From positions 1-8,655 of the forward strand of contig JAUVRV010000088.1 in assembly GCA_030597435.1 (NCBI GenBank): a DNA stretch of 8,655 nt, written 5' to 3'. Each line of letters opens with the position of its first letter. Position 1 is the stretch's first letter. Below, piece after piece: positions 1 through 6,210 of this stretch. Both the position numbers and the translations under genes were made by a program. The stretch is from Gemmatimonadales bacterium (GTDB lineage: Bacteria; Gemmatimonadota; Gemmatimonadetes; Gemmatimonadales; GWC2-71-9). Below the pieces are notes generated by a model. It was not told the DNA's origin. It ran no database searches and saw only the letters and a program-made list of their open reading frames with translations.

Positions 1-1104
1 ACGGATGACAACGGCGGGGGTGTCGCGGCGTGACGCGGAGCGTTCCGGCCCGATCTGCACTGGGAGCGACGTGGGCAACACCGACTGATACCTGGCGGGA
101 TCATCTAGGATGCGGCCCGTTCCCCGCACGACACATGTCAATGGGTCCTCGTCAACTCTGATAGGGAGTGAGGTCTCGTGCGATAGCACCACATCGAGTC
201 CGCTGATCAGGGAACCTCCCCCGGCCGGCACTAGCCCACGGTCCACGATATCACTCGCTAGCTCGGGTGGCGTTATCTCCAGAGCACGCCTTACGGCGTC
301 GACAATCTGCTGCACCGGCTCTTGGATCGCCTCGCGGATCTCGCTGGAGTGAATACGCACCACCTTGGGGATACCCGAGACCAAGTCACGACCCTTGGCC
401 TCCATGTCCTTGTCCCCGTTTATTGGCGCGGCCGATCCGATCTGAATCTTGATCTGTTCGGCAGTAGGCTCACCGATCAGGAGATTGTAGTTCTTGCGCA
501 TGAACTGTACGATCGCCTGATCCAGCTCGTCGCCACCAGTTCGGATAGACGTGTCACTCACGATGCCCGATAGAGCTATTACTGCGATCTCCGTGGTGCC
601 ACCGCCGACATCGATGACCATATTGCCCGTAGGTGTTTCCACCGGCAGTCCCACCCCAATCGCAGCAGCCATCGGCTCGGCAACCATGTACACCTCTTTG
701 GCCCCGGCTGAATGTGCGCTGTCGCGCACGGCACGCTTCTCCACCTCGGTGATCCCACTAGGTACGCAGACGATCACCTTGGGCTTCACCTTGAATACGT
801 GCTTCTGGATGATCGACTCCAAGAAGTAACGGAGCATCTTCTCCGTAATGTCAAAGTCGGCTATGACCCCGTCCTTGAGAGGTCGGACGGCCAAGATTCC
901 GGCCGGTGTCCGGCCCAGCATTCTCTTGGCTTCGAGACCGATACCCTTGATCTTGGACGTCGCCTGTTCGATGGCAACTACCGAGGGCTCATTTAGAACG
1001 ATGCCCTCACCTCGCACGTAGATGAGGGTGTTGGACGTGCCCAGATCTACGGCAATCTCGTTGGCGGGCAGTAGACTGCCAAGCTTTAGTTTAGGCCAGC
1101 GCAT
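1..1104 (-). CDS. mreB: Rod shape-determining protein MreB (partial, 3' end beyond window)
   Basis: This is the bacterial actin homologue, an ATP-binding protein that polymerises on the inner face of the membrane and guides the elongasome that builds lateral cell wall. Translation of the complement from ATG at 1104 gives 368 uninterrupted residues, running off the window at base 1 with no stop. Visible motifs are the first phosphate loop DLGTSNT (20-26), VAEPMAAAIG with the expected catalytic-region Glu143, the second phosphate loop DVGGGTTE (165-172), TGGDELD (189-195) and the adenosine motif AGGGSLISGLD (294-304). The N-terminus MRWPKLKLG is basic and could aid membrane contact. The MreB core ends near residue 343, so the Pro/Arg-containing tail beyond it is longer than in most relatives. 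The start sits at the usual distance before the first phosphate loop; the ribosome binding site is only a weak purine run (GAAGAAA). The family assignment is very secure. Confidence 0.96.
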   Translation of the reverse strand, partial: MRWPKLKLGSLLPANEIAVDLGTSNTLIYVRGEGIVLNEPSVVAIEQATSKIKGIGLEAKRMLGRTPAGILAVRPLKDGVIADFDITEKMLRYFLESIIQKHVFKVKPKVIVCVPSGITEVEKRAVRDSAHSAGAKEVYMVAEPMAAAIGVGLPVETPTGNMVIDVGGGTTEIAVIALSGIVSDTSIRTGGDELDQAIVQFMRKNYNLLIGEPTAEQIKIQIGSAAPINGDKDMEAKGRDLVSGIPKVVRIHSSEIREAIQEPVQQIVDAVRRALEITPPELASDIVDRGLVPAGGGSLISGLDVVLSHETSLPIRVDEDPLTCVVRGTGRILDDPARYQSVLPTSLPVQIGPERSASRRDTPAVVIR

Positions 1105-1144
1105 CCAATTTCTTCACATGGTGAACGTCAGGTGGGCGCACCAA

Positions 1145-1174
1145 TAGGGCGCCCCGAACGATTGCGGCGCCCTA
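1145..1174 (-). terminator. Perfect 9-bp inverted repeat between ald and mreB (terminator or mreB leader hairpin)
   Basis: TAGGGCGCC (1145-1153) and its exact reverse complement GGCGCCCTA (1166-1174) enclose a 12-nt loop, giving a GC-rich hairpin 47 nt past the ald stop on the transcribed strand. The stem is strong, but it is followed by TTGGTGC rather than a T-run, so it is not a textbook intrinsic terminator. It may mark the 3' end of the upstream transcript (trimming block or factor-assisted termination). It could instead form at the very 5' end of mreB mRNA if the promoter proposed at 1174-1202 is used. The inverted repeat is directly visible; the role is inferred. Confidence 0.4.
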
Positions 1175-1202
1175 ACATAATGAATGCCGTAAGTTAAGAC
1201 AA
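1174..1202 (-). promoter_or_regulatory. Candidate sigma70-type promoter for mreB
   Basis: On the minus strand TTGTCT (1197-1202) and TATGTT (1174-1179) are separated by exactly 17 nt; each hexamer matches 4 of 6 consensus positions. Transcription would begin near 1167, leaving a leader of about 60 nt before the mreB ATG. The -10 box touches the 3' edge of the inverted repeat at 1145-1174. This is the only reasonable promoter-like pair I found in the ald-mreB gap. Such matches occur by chance, so support is modest. Confidence 0.35.
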
Positions 1203-1220
1203 GATCGTTACTTACCGCTT

Positions 1221-2342
1221 TCAACCTTGGGCGATCACAGCTTCGGCTTCAGCAACGTCGATCCCGAACGCCTCTCCAACTCCGGCGTATACGACCTGTC
1301 CCCTGCTCACATTACAGCCCAGGCACAGCGCCGCGTCCGTTGCGCACGCCTCCTGCCAGCCCACTTGGGCCAAGCGACGGACATAGGGAAACGTTGCGTT
1401 TGTCAACGCCAGAGTGGACGTACGCGGTACCCCACCCGGCATATTGGCTACACCGTAATGCAGGACGCCGTCTACCACGTAGACAGGCTCTTCATGAGTC
1501 GTGGGCTTGATCGTCTCGATACAACCACCCTGATCGACCGAGACGTCGACGATCACAGCACCCGGCTTCATCAGCTTCAGATCTTTCCGCGTCACGAGAT
1601 GGGGAGCCTTGGCGCCAGTGATCAGCACACCACCGATCAACAGGTCGGCCTTCGGCAACTGCTCCATGATGTTGAACCTGTTCGAGTAGACCAGGTCGAC
1701 GTTAGCCGCCATGACGTCAGACAGATACCGCAACCGCTCGAGCGATACGTCGAAAATCGTGACGTGGGCTCCCAAACCGGCCGCCATCTTGGCTGCGTTG
1801 GTTCCCACCACACCACCACCGAGAATCAGGACTTCGGCAGGTAACACTCCCGGGACCCCACCCATCAGCAGACCACGTCCACCGTAGTGCTTCTCCAAGT
1901 ACTTGGCCCCCTCCTGCACCGCCATCCTCCCGGCGACTTCACTCATGGGCGTGAGCAACGGCAGTTCACCAGACGGCAATTCGACCGTTTCGTATGCGAT
2001 GGCAATGCACTTGGAGTCCATCACGGCACGTGTGAGTTCCTCGGCCGCCGCGAAGTGGTAGTAGGTGAAAATGACCTGGCCCTCACGCATCATGGGCCAC
2101 TCGGACGCGATCGGCTCTTTGACCTTGACGATCATCTCCGCCTGCGCCCATACGTCAGCGGCCTTGGCCACCATAGTCGCACCGACCTTCTCGTAAACGT
2201 CATCAGGGAATCCGCTGCCAACGCCCGCATTCACCTCGACCAGCACCTTGTGACCGTCGGTCACCAACATCTCGACACCCGCCGGCACCACAGCCACGCG
2301 ATTCTCGTTTGTTTTGATCTCCTTAGGAACGCCTATAATCAT
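1221..2342 (-). CDS. ald: Alanine dehydrogenase
   Basis: This enzyme catalyses NAD-dependent reversible oxidative deamination of L-alanine to pyruvate and ammonia (EC 1.4.1.1) in the cytoplasm. It links amino-acid catabolism with nitrogen and pyruvate supply. The 373-residue protein is full length for the family. The N-terminal signature MIIGVPKEIK...ENR is present, and the substrate-site residues known from Mycobacterium tuberculosis Ald fall at identical numbers: Arg15, Lys75, His96 and Asp270. The Rossmann NAD site is LGGGVVG (174-180), with Asp198 (IFDVS) placed to bind the NAD ribose. The start fits the family N-terminus exactly, although no clear Shine-Dalgarno precedes it. The gene lies 42 nt after the M16 peptidase stop and is probably read from the same transcript. 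The related transhydrogenase alpha subunit PntA is unlikely given the length and the conserved Ald residues. Confidence 0.96.
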   Translation of the reverse strand: MIIGVPKEIKTNENRVAVVPAGVEMLVTDGHKVLVEVNAGVGSGFPDDVYEKVGATMVAKAADVWAQAEMIVKVKEPIASEWPMMREGQVIFTYYHFAAAEELTRAVMDSKCIAIAYETVELPSGELPLLTPMSEVAGRMAVQEGAKYLEKHYGGRGLLMGGVPGVLPAEVLILGGGVVGTNAAKMAAGLGAHVTIFDVSLERLRYLSDVMAANVDLVYSNRFNIMEQLPKADLLIGGVLITGAKAPHLVTRKDLKLMKPGAVIVDVSVDQGGCIETIKPTTHEEPVYVVDGVLHYGVANMPGGVPRTSTLALTNATFPYVRRLAQVGWQEACATDAALCLGCNVSRGQVVYAGVGEAFGIDVAEAEAVIAQG

Positions 2343-2384
2343 CGGATCAGACTCGTGTCAAATGAGGTTAATAAGTTCTGCGAA

Positions 2385-3635
2385 TCAATTTGGACCGAGC
2401 CAGACTATGGTCTGGCGGTCCGGATCCAGAAACTCGTGGCCCACTTGCGCTACCTGCTCAGAACTCACGCGGTCGATCTCCGTCAGCACCTGATCGATGG
2501 TGCGATAACGCTCGTCATATAGTGCAAGCGTTGCCAGCCGATACATCCTGGCCGACGGGCTCTCCAACGACAACGTGACTTGGCCCTTCAACTGCTGCTT
2601 TGCCTCCGCCAGCCTTTCGGCGGACAACCCTTCAGATGCGAGCTTAGCCAACTCGCCGCAAATCACTTCCACTGCCTGCAGCGAGGTCGACGGATGTGTA
2701 CCTACATAGACGCCGGCGACCCCGGTATCCCGATAGAACGACTGATATGAATGTACCGAGTACGCCAGACCGAGTTCTTCTCTGACTCGCTGGAACAGCG
2801 TGCTCGACATTCCCGACCCGAGTACCGTCGTCAAAAGAACCAACGGATACCTGCGATCGTCCCGGTACGGGAAGGTATCGGTGCCCAACACCACATGTTC
2901 CTGAGCCGTGTCACGCTCGATTCGCCGCTTGGTTCGCACAGCCGGAGGCACAGACTCGACCGCTTGCGGGTCGGGTCCCATATCAAATGTAAACCACCCG
3001 CACTTGGCAAGCAGCTTCAGCAACAAATCGTGGTTGAGATTGCCGGCGGCGGCGATCACCACATTTCGTGGATGATAGGTGCGTCCGTGCAGCTCACGCA
3101 GATCCGACTCCTCCAGACTCGAGACGGTCTCTCTCGTACCCAGAATGGAGAAACCATAGGGATGGTCGGGCCACATGGTCTTGGTGTGCAGCTCAAACAC
3201 CAGATCATCCGGTGTGTCATCGACCGAGCTGATTTCCTCGAGCACGACCTTGCGCTCGAGTTCGAGATCCCCGTCGCGTAAGGCCGGGTTTCGTACCAAG
3301 TCGGTGAGAACGTCCAGCGCTCGCGGTAAGTCCTCGTCGAGCACCCGCGCCTGATACGCTGTGTGGTCCCGGGAAGTGTAGGCGTCGAGTCCACCGCCGC
3401 GGACTTCCAACTCCAGCGCGATGTCTAGAGCGCTGCGCCTTTCCGTTCCCTTGAAAACCATGTGCTCCAAGAGATGGGAGACCCCCATCTTGGGCCGTTG
3501 CTCGTGCACCGAGGCCGTCTTGACCCAGATGCCAACTGCTACCGAGCGAACGCCCGGTAGCAGTTCAGACAACACAGTTACTCCATTCTCACCCTCGGTT
3601 CGATACAGCCTCTCGTCTAGCCTGACCGTCTTCAT
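2385..3635 (-). CDS. M16 family (processing-peptidase-like) zinc metalloprotease
   Basis: This is a 416-residue insulinase/mitochondrial-processing-peptidase-type protease of the single-chain bacterial M16B kind, whose members usually work as dimers closing over unfolded peptides. The inverted zinc motif HLLEH (54-58; His54, Glu57, His58) is followed 76 residues later by Glu134 in VVLEEI, the spacing seen in active members. The N-terminal M16 domain covers about 15-160. The C-terminal M16 domain covers about 185-370 and carries GSGMSSTLFQRVREELGLAY (273-292), where an Arg/Tyr pair helps bind substrate. No signal peptide is visible, so a cytoplasmic location is likely. The start lies 6 nt after the pnp stop with no good ribosome binding site of its own, which points to translational coupling with pnp. 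This peptidase often follows pnp in bacteria (for example Bacillus YmxG/MlpA-like proteins), but its physiological substrate is not known from sequence. Confidence 0.92.
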   Translation of the reverse strand: MKTVRLDERLYRTEGENGVTVLSELLPGVRSVAVGIWVKTASVHEQRPKMGVSHLLEHMVFKGTERRSALDIALELEVRGGGLDAYTSRDHTAYQARVLDEDLPRALDVLTDLVRNPALRDGDLELERKVVLEEISSVDDTPDDLVFELHTKTMWPDHPYGFSILGTRETVSSLEESDLRELHGRTYHPRNVVIAAAGNLNHDLLLKLLAKCGWFTFDMGPDPQAVESVPPAVRTKRRIERDTAQEHVVLGTDTFPYRDDRRYPLVLLTTVLGSGMSSTLFQRVREELGLAYSVHSYQSFYRDTGVAGVYVGTHPSTSLQAVEVICGELAKLASEGLSAERLAEAKQQLKGQVTLSLESPSARMYRLATLALYDERYRTIDQVLTEIDRVSSEQVAQVGHEFLDPDRQTIVWLGPN

Positions 3636-3641
3636 CAGACG

Positions 3642-5756
3642 TCAGCTCGTTTCCTTCTCTGGCGCCTCTTCTGCGGGCTTATCGAGCAGGGCCTTGCGAG
3701 AAAGCCGCATCTTGCCTCTCGAGTCTACCTCGAGCAGCTTCACTCGAACCACGTCTCCCTTGTTCACAACGTCTTCCGTCCGGCGCGTTCTCTCGTGCTG
3801 CAGCTCGGATATGTGGAGCAGTCCCTCAACGCCGGGTATGATCTCTACGAATGCACCGAACTGCGTGGTGCTCTTCACAACGCCCTCGTAGATCGTGCCA
3901 ACTTCGGGTTCCTGAACAATCGCTTCAATCATGTCGCGAGCCCGCTCACCCGCCTTGCCGTCCGTTGACGAGATCGTGACCACACCTGTGTCTTCCACAT
4001 TGATGTTGGCGCCGGTCTGCTCCTGAATGCCACGGATGATCTTGCCCTTGGGACCGATTATGTCGCCGATCCGGTCGGGCTTGATCTGAATCGTGATAAT
4101 CCGAGGGGCGTACTTGGAAAGGCTGCTGCGGTGCTCCGAAAGGGTCTGAGCCATCACGTCGAGAATGTGCAGCCGACCTTCCTTTGCTTTCGCGAGGGCA
4201 TCGCGCAGGATCTCGAGCGTGATCCCTTGGGTCTTGATATCCATCTGGATCGACGTGATCCCCTCGCGGGTACCGGCGACTTTGAAGTCCATGTCACCCA
4301 AATGGTCTTCCATCCCCAGGATATCGGTCAGCACCGCCACTCGATCACCCTCCGCGATCAGGCCCATCGCCACGCCCGCACAAGCGGACTTCAAAGGAAC
4401 GCCCGCATCCATCAGAGCTAGCGAACCACCGCAAACGGTGGCCATGGACGACGAGCCGTTTGACTCAAGGATGTCAGATACCACCCGAATCGTATAGGGG
4501 AACTCGTCGTAGGATGGCAACAGTGCCTGCAGGGCTCGTTCGGCAAGGTTGCCGTGTCCGATTTCCCTACGCGACACTCCCCGAATCGGCCGGACCTCTC
4601 CCACCGAGAAAGACGGGAAGTTGTAATGCAGCATGAAGCTCTTGGTGGTATCCTGCTGCAACTGGATGTTCTCGATCCTCTGCTCATCGGCTACGGTGCC
4701 GAGTGTGGTGCTGACCAGGGCCTGGGTCTGCCCACGCGTGAATAGCGCTGTGCCGTGAGCCCGTGGCAGCAATCCAACCTCACAGGTGATCGGTCTGACC
4801 GAGTTCAGGTCACGGCCGTCGATCCGTTCACCGTGTTCCAGCACCTGGTTGCGCATCGTCTTGTACTCGATGTCCTCCAGGACTGCCTTCACGTCGCCCA
4901 CGTTGTCAGGGAACGTTTCCGCAAGCTGATCCGCTATATCGGAACGCACCGACGCCAGAGCCTGCGCCCGCTCGGACTTCTCGGCCAGACTCAGGGCCTC
5001 CTTGACGCGTTCCTGCGCCAGCTCCGAGACCTTGGTGACGATCTCCTCCGGTAGTTCCTCTTTGGACCACTCCATCTTGGGAACGCCATGCTCCCGTACC
5101 ACTTCTTGCTCGATCTCGACCAGCTCGAGAATTGCCTTCTGCGCAATCTCCAGAGCCTCGGAAATCTCCTGCTCTGACAACTCCAGGGCCCCACCCTCAA
5201 CCATCGTGATCGAATCGGCCGTACCCGCCACCACCATGTCGAGATCGCTCATCTCGAGCTGCTGGAAGGTCGGGTTCACTAGCCATTCGCCTTCGACGCG
5301 GCCAATCCTCACACCGGCTACCGGTCCATCCCACGGGGTCCTGGAAAGAGCCAGAGCCGTCGATGCCGCTGTCAGCCCGAGAACATCCGCGTCGTTCTCC
5401 TGGTCAGCCGACAAGACATAGACGAATACCTGGACCTCGTTCTGGAATCCCTTGGGGAAGAGCGGGCGGATCGATCGGTCAATCAATCGTCCAGCCAGAA
5501 GCTCCTGCTCGGTGGGGCGCCCTTCGCGCTTGAAGAAACCACCGGGGATCTTCCCGGCAGCATAGCTCTTCTCGCGATACTCAACTGTCAGGGGGAAGAA
5601 AGGCAGGTGTGTTCTAGAGTCGGAGACCGTTATCGCCGCCAACACCATTGTCTCGCCGTGTTGGACAAGCGCACTACCAGCCGCCTGTTTCGCCAAGCGT
5701 CCGGTCTCAATTCGGAGATCCCGCCCGGCAAACGGCCGTTCTACGTGTTTTACCAT
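3642..5756 (-). CDS. pnp: Polyribonucleotide nucleotidyltransferase (PNPase)
   Basis: This is a 3'-to-5' phosphorolytic exoribonuclease of mRNA decay, releasing nucleoside diphosphates; it can also add 3' tails. It acts as a ring-shaped trimer. The 704-residue protein has the full domain order: first RNase PH-like core (about 12-143), all-helical linker (about 190-300), second RNase PH core (about 320-460), KH domain with the GPKGK loop (568-572) and S1 domain (about 620-690, TQFGAFVEIIPGVEGLLHIS). The catalytic segment DHLGDMDFK (484-492) and the phosphate-site region SFSVGEVRPIRG (382-393) are intact. The C-terminus after S1 is a short acidic tail. ATG at 5756 is preceded by AAGGA (5762-5766) with a 5-nt spacer. 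It lies 81 nt after rpsO, a pairing conserved across bacteria, and the leader contains a hairpin and possible pseudoknot that may control it. Confidence 0.98.
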   Translation of the reverse strand: MVKHVERPFAGRDLRIETGRLAKQAAGSALVQHGETMVLAAITVSDSRTHLPFFPLTVEYREKSYAAGKIPGGFFKREGRPTEQELLAGRLIDRSIRPLFPKGFQNEVQVFVYVLSADQENDADVLGLTAASTALALSRTPWDGPVAGVRIGRVEGEWLVNPTFQQLEMSDLDMVVAGTADSITMVEGGALELSEQEISEALEIAQKAILELVEIEQEVVREHGVPKMEWSKEELPEEIVTKVSELAQERVKEALSLAEKSERAQALASVRSDIADQLAETFPDNVGDVKAVLEDIEYKTMRNQVLEHGERIDGRDLNSVRPITCEVGLLPRAHGTALFTRGQTQALVSTTLGTVADEQRIENIQLQQDTTKSFMLHYNFPSFSVGEVRPIRGVSRREIGHGNLAERALQALLPSYDEFPYTIRVVSDILESNGSSSMATVCGGSLALMDAGVPLKSACAGVAMGLIAEGDRVAVLTDILGMEDHLGDMDFKVAGTREGITSIQMDIKTQGITLEILRDALAKAKEGRLHILDVMAQTLSEHRSSLSKYAPRIITIQIKPDRIGDIIGPKGKIIRGIQEQTGANINVEDTGVVTISSTDGKAGERARDMIEAIVQEPEVGTIYEGVVKSTTQFGAFVEIIPGVEGLLHISELQHERTRRTEDVVNKGDVVRVKLLEVDSRGKMRLSRKALLDKPAEEAPEKETS

Positions 5757-5770
5757 GTTGTTCCTTGTGA

Positions 5771-5821
5771 GAGCACTCAGAAATGAACAGAGGCGCCCGA
5801 CGTGCTCATTCGGGAAGCCTC
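5771..5821 (-). promoter_or_regulatory. Predicted H-type pseudoknot in the pnp leader
   Basis: On the transcribed strand, stem 1 pairs GAGGC/GCCTC (5817-5821 with 5790-5794) and CCCGA/TCGGG (5810-5814 with 5796-5800) across a small 2x1 internal loop. Its 9-nt loop contains GAGCAC (5802-5807), which is perfectly complementary to GTGCTC (5771-5776) downstream, giving a 6-bp stem 2. Connecting lengths are 2 nt, 1 nt and 13 nt, which are sterically acceptable for an H-type pseudoknot. Stem 2 ends 4 nt before the pnp Shine-Dalgarno AAGGA (5762-5766), so folding could change ribosome access. The complementarity is seen directly; the fold and function are inferred. Confidence 0.4.
5790..5821 (-). 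terminator. Hairpin after rpsO (leaky terminator or processing site)
   Basis: This 10-bp interrupted GC-rich stem with a 9-nt loop begins 16 nt after the rpsO stop. It is followed on the transcribed strand by TGTTCATTT, which is T-rich but interrupted. In Escherichia coli the rpsO-pnp junction holds a partial terminator after rpsO and an RNase III-cleaved hairpin before pnp. A hairpin in the same place here could serve either job, reducing read-through into pnp or providing a cleavage site. The imperfect T-run makes strong termination doubtful. It is the same structure as stem 1 of the pseudoknot described at 5771-5821. Confidence 0.45.
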
Positions 5822-5837
5822 ATGTCCACACCCATCG

Positions 5838-6098
5838 TTAGTGGCGGAGCCCCAGCTCAGCAATCAGCTGACGGTAGCCTTCGAGGTTGGTGCGCTTGAG
5901 ATAATCCAGCAGGCGGCGGCGTCTGCTAACCATGGCCAGAAGGCCGTGCCGTCCGTGGTGATCCTTGGCATGGGTGCGGAAATGGTCCGTGAGCGTGTTG
6001 ATACGCTCGGTGAGCACAGCGACTTGGACACGGGTGGATCCGGTGTCTTTTTCATGCTGCTGATACTTCTGGACCACAGCTTGCTTGTCAAAACTCAT
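5838..6098 (-). CDS. rpsO: 30S ribosomal protein S15
   Basis: S15 is a primary binder of the 16S rRNA central domain and helps form an intersubunit bridge. The protein has 86 residues (family usual about 88-89) with the expected all-helical pattern. It carries the typical segments DTGSTRVQVAVLTERI (18-33), HAKDHHGRHGLL (43-54) and SRRRRLLDYLK (58-68), and ends in LGLRH. ATG at 6098 is preceded by GAGGA (6109-6113), about 10 nt upstream, a slightly long but usable spacing. The start agrees with the family N-terminus. A separate promoter-like pair lies at 6141-6169. pnp follows after 81 nt, the conserved rpsO-pnp arrangement. In other bacteria S15 represses its own mRNA translation, by structures that differ between phyla. 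Confidence 0.97.
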   Translation of the reverse strand: MSFDKQAVVQKYQQHEKDTGSTRVQVAVLTERINTLTDHFRTHAKDHHGRHGLLAMVSRRRRLLDYLKRTNLEGYRQLIAELGLRH

Positions 6099-6140
6099 GT
6101 ATGATATATCCTCTAAGCCCGCGATTTTCCTCAGCTTTAC

Positions 6141-6169
6141 AATTTACCCGGGCCTTTTCTCTCTGTAAA
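6141..6169 (-). promoter_or_regulatory. Candidate sigma70-type promoter for rpsO
   Basis: On the minus strand TTTACA (6164-6169, 5 of 6 matches to the -35 consensus) and TAAATT (6141-6146, 4 of 6 matches to the -10) are spaced by 17 nt. The predicted transcription start near 6134 leaves a leader of about 35 nt containing the GAGGA ribosome binding site. It lies in the largest gap between rseP and rpsO, where a new transcription unit would be expected. A palindromic CCCGGG sits in the spacer, and TGTAAA (6136-6141 on this strand) forms an inverted repeat with the -35 box. Confidence 0.45.
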
Positions 6170-6210
6170 CCCTGCGTGTGACTCGACACTCTTGTGGTGA
6201 TCCTGGAACG

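Noticed and set aside
110..996. Several 60-95-codon plus-strand frames across the left end
   Set aside because: The whole interval is an uninterrupted MreB frame on the minus strand with all motifs in order; the plus-strand frames are shadows.
1131..1142. Small hairpin GGTG-GGCG-CACC and TTCAC/GTGAA (1113-1125) before mreB
   Set aside because: Stems of 4-5 bp are too short to call individually; mentioned only as context for the mreB leader.
2332..2361. TTGACA (2356-2361) with TATAGG (2332-2337) at 18-nt spacing as an ald promoter
   Set aside because: The -35 is perfect, but the transcript would begin inside ald, after the well-supported ATG at 2342, and would lack the start codon. Probably a chance match.
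1227..2522. Long open frames on the plus strand opposite ald (1227-1844 and 1887-2522, over 200 codons each)
   Set aside because: They lie antisense to a fully conserved ald frame, have His/Arg/Asp-heavy composition with no recognisable domain, and are the usual by-product of GC-rich codon bias on the complementary strand.
2751..5421. Plus-strand and alternate minus-strand frames within the M16 and pnp genes (for example 2751-3281, 3421-3891, 5002-5421)
   Set aside because: They overlap complete, strongly conserved genes and show low-complexity Ser/Arg-rich composition typical of shifted reading of those genes.
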